Source: Bacteroidota bacterium
GTDB taxonomy: Bacteria > Bacteroidota > Bacteroidia > Bacteroidales > Prolixibacteraceae
Reading direction: 5' to 3'
Length of the DNA stretch: 9,766 nucleotides
Assembly (NCBI GenBank): GCA_013203755.1
Contig: JABMPI010000047.1
Span: 1 to 9,766 of the forward strand
Positions within the stretch are counted from its first letter, which is position 1; each line of letters begins with the position of its first letter. Of this stretch, positions 5,059 to 9,766 are shown piece after piece. The notes beneath the pieces are model-generated. The model did not search any database. It worked only from the letters and a program-made list of their open reading frames with translations, and was not told the origin of the DNA. The translations under genes were made by a program, and so were the position numbers.

Positions 5059-7593
5059 TTAGTGCGAACTCCCTTCAAACAAATCGTCGTTGGTAGTTTG
5101 TTTTTTCGATTTTGGGTTGAGCTGATTAATTAGGTACGAAAGTGTGAGATTTATATTCGGATAGAAGGGAATAACAGATGTTTCTGAATAAAGTCCTTCT
5201 CCCGTTTGTGTGCTTTTAAATTTAGCCGTTCTCATTACATCGCGCATGGATAAAGTTGCCGATAATTTGCGGTTAAACAATTGCTTTCTTAAAGAGAGGT
5301 TGGTATAAAAATAAGCTTCGCGGGTTCCTTGCGTACTTACCGATGGTCCAACATAGTTTCCATCGAACTGAAGCCGGGTAGTTTTTCCCAACGTAAAATT
5401 GTTTGAAAAGCGAGCCTGCCAGTTTAAACTTTCATCGTCAACACCAGCAACTTTATAATCGCTTTCAATCCGGTAGTAAAACAGGTTTGCCGATGTATTT
5501 ATCATCCACCATTTCGAAAGGTTTACAATTGCCATTGCCTCGGCTCCGGTTGAATAGTCGTTACCAACATTCGAGATTGAATCTAAAGTAACATTAGGGC
5601 GATAAACGGTGCGAATTCGTTCTATTTTATCTTGTTTCCTGCGGTGGAATACTTCAAATGAAACAAAGTCTTTATCGAAGTTTTTCTGCCAGCCCAACTC
5701 AAACGAATTTACATATTCCGGACGCACATTTGGATTTCCGGTTCGTGCTGTGTAAGAGTCGGCAAAAGTTACATAGGGTTCTAAAAAATGAAGCCTTGGT
5801 CGAACCGTTCTTCGGGAATAACTTGCAGAGAGTACATTCTCTTTTGGAAGGTGATAGGCCAAATGCCCCGAAGGAAACAGATCAAATCTATTTTCGTTTT
5901 GGCTTGCCCATTCTTCCGAACTTCCAAGATAACGGAAAGTGTATTCTCCGCGCAATCCAACCTGATAAGAGAAATCGTTTATTTGGTCGGCAACAATTGC
6001 ATAAAGTGCGTGAATGTCTCTTTTAAAACGATAGACACTGAAATATTCATCGCGAAAAATATATTCACTTTTCTCTTCATCAAAATCTTCCATTCCATAA
6101 TCGCCATCCTCAATGTACAAGTCGAAAAGATAACCGGCTTCAAATTTACCACTGCCCTCGTGTATTGGTCTAATGTAATCGGCTCCACCGCGCATGGTAA
6201 CCCGAAATTCTTCTTCCCACGAACGTTGCCCATCTTTTTGGGTGCCACTAAAACCTGTTAAATCGTTTTCGAAATATTCGAGACTTTGTCCGTAAATTCC
6301 AAAAAGATTTGCAGTTAAGGTGTGGTCTTTTCCCGGAAATGAATGTTTGTAATTCATGTTTCCTGAAACAAAATCTTCATTCAGGTCTTTAAAATCGTAG
6401 CTGTTGTACGTCCCTTCATCGTACGGAATATTATCAGATATCGTCTTGTATTCTTCGTTATAAATAAGGTTTCCGGTGTAACCACTTCCACGGTCTCCAC
6501 CTTCTAGTTCAAAGTCGAATGCCGACTTCTCTGTTGTAAATCCAAAACCTGCAATTGCCGAAGTATTATAAGTTTTTCCAATTCGTTCGCCTTCCGATTC
6601 AAAACTACTTATGGTATTGTTAATTGCTGTTTGTTTGAATTGTTGAAAATCTCCTTTTCGATAGTTGCGAAAATATCTGGCTCCGGCCTTCCAATAAAAA
6701 TTGTCGTACTGGTTGGTCATTAAAAAGTCGGTAGAGTGCGACTCCGAAGTATTTCCACTTACATTAATAATTCCATTCCACCCTTTATTTGTACCCTTTT
6801 TTGTGATTACATTTATTATTCCGGCAGTACCTTCAGCATCGTATCTTGCCGATGGATTTGTAATTATTTCAATTTGGTCTACTTGCCCGGCTGGAACCTG
6901 GTCGAGTGCCAGTGCTCCCTCAAAAAGACTGGGTTTTCCATCAATAAAAACGGTAAAACTTGAACTGCCACGCAATGCAATATTTCCTTCAACATCAACA
7001 GTAACCGAGGGGGCATTCTCCAAAATGTTGGTTGCGGTGCCACCGGCAGCACTGCTGTAACTGGCAGCATCGATTATCTTTTTGTCCATTTTATAAACCA
7101 CTGGTCTTTTAGTAGCAGTAATTTCCACTTCATCAATATTTTCATTGGCCACATTCAGCAACACTGTTGGGATATTTATCTTCAGCTTGGCATTGCTAAT
7201 CGTATAATTTGATGATTTAAAAGTGCTGTATCCAATAAATTTAATCGATAAATAGTATTCTCCGTTTGATATATTATCGATTGAAAAAGTTCCCTTTTCA
7301 GTTGAAATCGCACCAGATATTAGTTCGTCGCTTGCCGCCGAAAATAATCCGATATTGGCATAAGCAATGGCTTCATTTTTTGATGCTTCAACTATTTTAC
7401 CCTGAATTTTACCTTTTTTATCATCGTCGTCATTTTCAGATACGGCGGAATTTGAATTAATTGAAAAAGCTGCTGTGTGTGCAATAATCAATAACAGAAA
7501 TATCGATAATGAGGAAAGGCTTTTTTTTAGCATTTGGAAAAAAGTTCCAACACCCGAAATTAGAATTTCGGAGATTTGTTTAATTGGTTTCAT
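5059..7593 (-). CDS. TonB-dependent-receptor-like outer membrane beta-barrel protein
   Basis: Outer membrane protein, probably a TonB-linked transporter or receptor; the ligand is unknown. From the ATG at 7593 it has 844 residues. It begins with a signal peptide with a long n-region and a hydrophobic core at about 30-43 (SIFLLLIIAHTAAF). An acidic DDDD run follows (55-58), then a CarboxypepD_reg-like beta-sandwich at about 61-145 (KGKIQGKIVEA to KINIPTVLL). A TonB plug-like domain covers about 155-268, with IALRGSSSFTVFIDGKPS at 205-222 and SARYDAEGTAGIINVITKKG at 248-267. A long barrel of the outer-membrane-beta-barrel family (PF14905-like) fills the rest. The last strand (NINLTLSYLI) is followed by a charged tail, NPKSKKQTTNDDLFEGSSH. 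An ATG at 7533 would give a more classical signal peptide (MLKKSLSSLSIFLLL), and a TTG at 7641 overlaps a promoter match and is unlikely. There is no SusD partner, so it is not a standard glycan-uptake pair. Nothing ties it to B12 uptake. Confidence 0.9.
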   Translation of the reverse strand: MKPIKQISEILISGVGTFFQMLKKSLSSLSIFLLLIIAHTAAFSINSNSAVSENDDDDKKGKIQGKIVEASKNEAIAYANIGLFSAASDELISGAISTEKGTFSIDNISNGEYYLSIKFIGYSTFKSSNYTISNAKLKINIPTVLLNVANENIDEVEITATKRPVVYKMDKKIIDAASYSSAAGGTATNILENAPSVTVDVEGNIALRGSSSFTVFIDGKPSLFEGALALDQVPAGQVDQIEIITNPSARYDAEGTAGIINVITKKGTNKGWNGIINVSGNTSESHSTDFLMTNQYDNFYWKAGARYFRNYRKGDFQQFKQTAINNTISSFESEGERIGKTYNTSAIAGFGFTTEKSAFDFELEGGDRGSGYTGNLIYNEEYKTISDNIPYDEGTYNSYDFKDLNEDFVSGNMNYKHSFPGKDHTLTANLFGIYGQSLEYFENDLTGFSGTQKDGQRSWEEEFRVTMRGGADYIRPIHEGSGKFEAGYLFDLYIEDGDYGMEDFDEEKSEYIFRDEYFSVYRFKRDIHALYAIVADQINDFSYQVGLRGEYTFRYLGSSEEWASQNENRFDLFPSGHLAYHLPKENVLSASYSRRTVRPRLHFLEPYVTFADSYTARTGNPNVRPEYVNSFELGWQKNFDKDFVSFEVFHRRKQDKIERIRTVYRPNVTLDSISNVGNDYSTGAEAMAIVNLSKWWMINTSANLFYYRIESDYKVAGVDDESLNWQARFSNNFTLGKTTRLQFDGNYVGPSVSTQGTREAYFYTNLSLRKQLFNRKLSATLSMRDVMRTAKFKSTQTGEGLYSETSVIPFYPNINLTLSYLINQLNPKSKKQTTNDDLFEGSSH

Positions 7594-7613
7594 AGGTATA
7601 AAATTTCTGCTGA

Positions 7614-7641
7614 CGAAAATAATAAAATCTATGTGAAACAA
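7614..7641 (-). promoter_or_regulatory. Possible promoter of the outer membrane protein gene
   Basis: On the minus strand TTG (7639-7641) is followed after 17 bases by TATTTTCG (7614-7621), a one-mismatch fit to TAnnTTTG. Transcription would start near 7606, about a dozen bases before the ATG at 7593, which favours that start over the upstream TTG. The spacing is slightly short. Confidence 0.35.
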
Positions 7642-7642
7642 T

Positions 7643-7671
7643 TTTCCCTAAAAGCTTTTCGGCCTGGGAAA
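7643..7671. repeat. Inverted repeat just upstream of the outer membrane protein promoter
   Basis: TTTCCC (7643-7648) and GGGAAA (7666-7671) are inverted arms, and the loop between them contains the palindrome AAAAGCTTTT (7650-7659). It abuts the -33 position of the predicted promoter, so it is placed like an operator. This is inference from position alone. Confidence 0.25.
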
Positions 7672-7746
7672 GGATGTAATACTCAATTTATTAACTTTAG
7701 TTCAGCTTTTAAAAATACTATTATTATGTTTTTTTTAGAAATTTGT

Positions 7747-7777
7747 TTGAAAACGACTTTTAGTTGATTGTTTTCAA
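7747..7777 (-). terminator. Weak hairpin spanning the stop of the PLP-enzyme gene
   Basis: TTGAAAAC (7747-7754) and GTTTTCAA (7770-7777) are perfect 8-bp arms with a 15-base loop that includes the stop codon at 7760-7762. It is AT-rich and has no T-run after it on the minus strand, so it is at best a poor terminator. Read-through into the outer membrane protein gene is possible. Confidence 0.25.
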
Positions 7778-8950
7778 TGCCTGCTCCAAATCGCTTATCA
7801 AATCGTCGGCATCTTCTAAACCTACCGAAATTCGCATGTCTCCCAACGAGATTCCTAATCCTGCAAACTGTTCGGGGCTTAATTCTTTTAAATAACTAAT
7901 TGCAGGTGCATAAACCAAACTTTCGTGTCCTCCCCAACTTACTCCAATTTTGAAAATTTCGAGACTGTTGAAAAAGATTTTTATTTGCGATAAATCTGTT
8001 GTTTTTAACTTAAAAGCCATTAATCCGCTAAAACCCGTCATCTGTTTTTTTGCTAATTCGTGCTGAGGAAAACTTTTAAGACCGGGGTAATTTACGGTTT
8101 CAACTTTGGGATGCGACTCTAAATATTCAGCAACTTTAATGGAGCTTTCCTGATGTGCTTTCATTCGGATGGGCAGTGTTCGCAAACTTCGCATTAACAG
8201 CCACGCATCAATTGGAGCGGTTTTTCCGCCAAGCAATTCAAATTCGTTTACACTAATACTGTCGATATCTACGGCATTCCCAATTACCAATCCGGCAACA
8301 ACATCAGAATGTCCACCAATATATTTCGAGCAGGAATGTACTTCCAAATCAACACCCATGTTTAATGGTTTCTGAAAAATTGGTGATGCCCAGGTATTAT
8401 CTATTATTGTTTTAATGTTTTTTAAACGTGCTAATTTACAGATGCTTTCGATATTTTGAATGCTGAAAATAGCGGTGGAAGGACTCTCTAAATAGATAAG
8501 TTTTGTGTTGGGGCGAATTGCAGCTTTATATTCGTCTATAGAATTCCCACTTACAAAAGTTGTTTCAATCTCCATTTTCTTTTTCAGATAAACAGTAATG
8601 AGATTGTTGGCAGGCCCGTATATATTTTTTATGGCAATTACATGGTCGCCTGCATTTAAAAAATGCATAACTGCCGCTGTAATTGCTGCCATTCCCGATG
8701 CAAAAAGTCGTGCTTTTTCTCCGCCGGAAATCATAGCTAATTTTTGTTCAACAATATTAACTCCGGGATTTCTACCCCTGGAATAAATGCTGGTATTTAT
8801 CCTGTCGTCGAATGCAGCATCGATTGCATCCCAGTTTTCAAATGTAAAAAGCGAATTTTGAAAGATTGGAGGTACAACTGCACCTTCGTAATTTCCTCTC
8901 TCTTCAGCATAATGAGAAATTTTTGTCTCAATTTTCCACTCTTTTTTCAT
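7760..8950 (-). CDS. Cys/Met-metabolism PLP-dependent lyase (trans-sulfuration family)
   Basis: Cytoplasmic PLP enzyme of the cystathionine gamma-synthase/beta-lyase/methionine gamma-lyase superfamily, acting on a sulfur amino acid; the exact reaction is not settled by sequence. From the ATG at 8950 it has 396 residues, a normal length. Visible sites are IYSRGRNPGVN at 55-65 (Y56 and R58 bind PLP phosphate across the dimer), ASGMAAI at 84-90, NIYGPANNL at 109-117 (Y111 stacks on PLP), DNTWASPIFQKPLNMGVDLEVHS at 184-206 and the Schiff-base K209 in SCSKYIGGHSD. GVSWGGHESLVYAP lies at 336-349. The residue after YG is Pro rather than the Cys typical of methionine gamma-lyases, and SWGG resembles the E. 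coli-type cystathionine beta-lyase loop, so classical methionine gamma-lyase is less likely. Starts at 8971 and 8986 are possible, but only add a Lys-rich leader. It overlaps the end of the upstream transporter gene by 23 bases, so the two form an operon. Confidence 0.92.
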   Translation of the reverse strand: MKKEWKIETKISHYAEERGNYEGAVVPPIFQNSLFTFENWDAIDAAFDDRINTSIYSRGRNPGVNIVEQKLAMISGGEKARLFASGMAAITAAVMHFLNAGDHVIAIKNIYGPANNLITVYLKKKMEIETTFVSGNSIDEYKAAIRPNTKLIYLESPSTAIFSIQNIESICKLARLKNIKTIIDNTWASPIFQKPLNMGVDLEVHSCSKYIGGHSDVVAGLVIGNAVDIDSISVNEFELLGGKTAPIDAWLLMRSLRTLPIRMKAHQESSIKVAEYLESHPKVETVNYPGLKSFPQHELAKKQMTGFSGLMAFKLKTTDLSQIKIFFNSLEIFKIGVSWGGHESLVYAPAISYLKELSPEQFAGLGISLGDMRISVGLEDADDLISDLEQALKTIN

Positions 8951-9766
8951 TTCTTTTTTTCTTTTTTTCATTATAAAAACAGCCAATTCCGGTTATTGCA
9001 AGAATAGGAGCAACAATTAAATTTGTTAGCGACAGAAGTTGCCAGTGCCAATAATCGGCGTAGGAAACTCCCAATGTTGCCACAACAAAAATGGTAGTTG
9101 TGGTCCAGGGAACCAAACTTTCTATCATTGTTCCGTAATCTTCCAGCGAACGAGATAAAACTTTGCGAGGTATTTTAAGCATGTCGTATTTCTTAACAAA
9201 AGCATCGCCCACAACAAAACTTGTGGCATATTGATTTGAGGTCATCGCATTTGTAATACTCGCAGAAAGTAATGAGGTAATTATTACAGTACTCCTCTTT
9301 TTTGCAAAGCGAAACACGCGTCCCACAATTGTTGTCATGGCATTAATTTTATCCAGTGTACCGATGTAAACAAACACTAAAATTGAAATAATTATTGGCT
9401 CACTTAATTCGTACAAACCGCCGCGGTTAAATAGTTGATTAATGTTTTCAGGAACGTCTTTTACCCAAAATGCCATGTCGGTATTAAATCCTTTGTAAAT
9501 GGTTTGAATTACGTCGATGAACCTGAAGTTCTGAAAAATAAAAGCCAGAACAACAGCTACTACTGTGGAAGTGAGTAAAACCGGAATAGTTGCTTTTTTT
9601 CGAATTGAACCGTACAAAATAATTGCCGGTGGAATTAGCAAAAACCATGAGAAATTAAATATGGATGAAATTGAATTCATAGTAATTTCAACTTGCTGTG
9701 TTGTGCCCTTAAAATTCTCTGCCGGATAGATAAAACCTAACACAAAATAAATGGCCAGTGCAATTA
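8928..9766 (-). CDS. NhaC-superfamily Na+/H+ antiporter-like transporter (C-terminal part, cut by window edge)
   Basis: The frame stays open to the right edge (…LAIYFVLGFIYPAENF), so the true start lies outside; the GTG at 9743 is internal. About 278 residues are visible, of roughly 450-500 expected. The protein is an inner-membrane transporter with hydrophobic helices such as FSWFLLIPPAIILYG, ATIPVLLTSTVVAVVLAFIF, EPIIISILVFVYIGTL, TVIITSLLSASITNAMTS, TTTTIFVVATLGVSY and LTNLIVAPILAITGIG. The NAMTSNQYATSFVVGDAF stretch and the EDYGTMIESLVPWTTTT stretch match the conserved C-terminal half of NhaC-type carriers. It ends in a Lys/Arg-rich tail (EKKKKRNEKRVEN) that overlaps the next gene. NhaC relatives carry various substrates, including malate/lactate and, as proposed, methionine (MetT). 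Since it is paired with a sulfur-amino-acid PLP enzyme, an amino-acid substrate is as plausible as simple Na+/H+ exchange. Confidence 0.85.
   Translation of the reverse strand, partial: IALAIYFVLGFIYPAENFKGTTQQVEITMNSISSIFNFSWFLLIPPAIILYGSIRKKATIPVLLTSTVVAVVLAFIFQNFRFIDVIQTIYKGFNTDMAFWVKDVPENINQLFNRGGLYELSEPIIISILVFVYIGTLDKINAMTTIVGRVFRFAKKRSTVIITSLLSASITNAMTSNQYATSFVVGDAFVKKYDMLKIPRKVLSRSLEDYGTMIESLVPWTTTTIFVVATLGVSYADYWHWQLLSLTNLIVAPILAITGIGCFYNEKKKKRNEKRVEN

Noticed and set aside
5979..6248. 89-codon minus-strand frame inside the outer membrane protein gene
   Set aside because: It is another frame of the same strand within an intact coding region, so a shadow.
5658..6261. Plus-strand open frames of 122 and 157 codons opposite the outer membrane protein gene
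   Set aside because: They lie antisense within a well-supported barrel domain and show no motif, signal peptide or homology-like pattern.
5059..7593. Outer membrane protein as a BtuB-like vitamin B12 receptor linked to the cob genes
   Set aside because: It is on the other strand, separated by several independent units, and has the PF14905-like barrel rather than recognisable BtuB features.

Overview
The window looks like a chromosomal piece of a Bacteroidota genome, probably class Bacteroidia (Marinilabiliales-like); the genus cannot be told from this sequence. The signs are AT-rich DNA, almost no Shine-Dalgarno sites, several matches to the Bacteroidota promoter -7 element TAnnTTTG, a CarboxypepD_reg-like/TonB plug/beta-barrel outer membrane protein, a membrane-anchored LytTR regulator, and degraded palindromic intergenic repeats.

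Bases 122-2913 (+ strand) are the tail of a cobalamin nucleotide-loop operon: cobS, cobC and cobQ, packed with no gap or with a 4-base ATGA overlap. CobQ amidates the corrin ring to cobyric acid. CobS joins adenosylcobinamide-GDP to alpha-ribazole (phosphate). CobC removes the phosphate. The operon's beginning, and any cobalamin riboswitch, lie left of the window. Bases 1-121 carry no gene I can assign; one frame is open only to a stop at 72-74. The operon ends at a hairpin at 2957-2985.

Everything right of this is on the - strand. Bases 2914-3256 are intergenic and hold the cobQ hairpin, a possible short minus-strand transcript, and the terminator of the next gene. Bases 3257-3628 encode a small exported beta-rich protein of unknown function, with a good promoter match and a possible structured leader of about 110 nt. 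Bases 3820-4650 encode a membrane LytTR-type transcription regulator whose likely start is TTG. Bases 4681-5058 hold no gene but two degraded palindromic elements. Bases 5059-7593 encode a TonB-dependent-receptor-like outer membrane protein.

Bases 7760-9766 are an apparent two-gene operon: an NhaC-superfamily transporter, cut by the right edge, followed with a 23-base overlap by a Cys/Met-metabolism PLP enzyme. The pairing suggests uptake or exchange of a sulfur amino acid or its product together with its cleavage; this is inference.

I found no mobile element, CRISPR array, tRNA or rRNA, and no clearly new multi-gene system. The most useful leads are the orphan minus-strand promoter/terminator unit, the conflict between promoter and start codon at the LytTR gene, the leader of the small exported protein, and the transporter-lyase pair.
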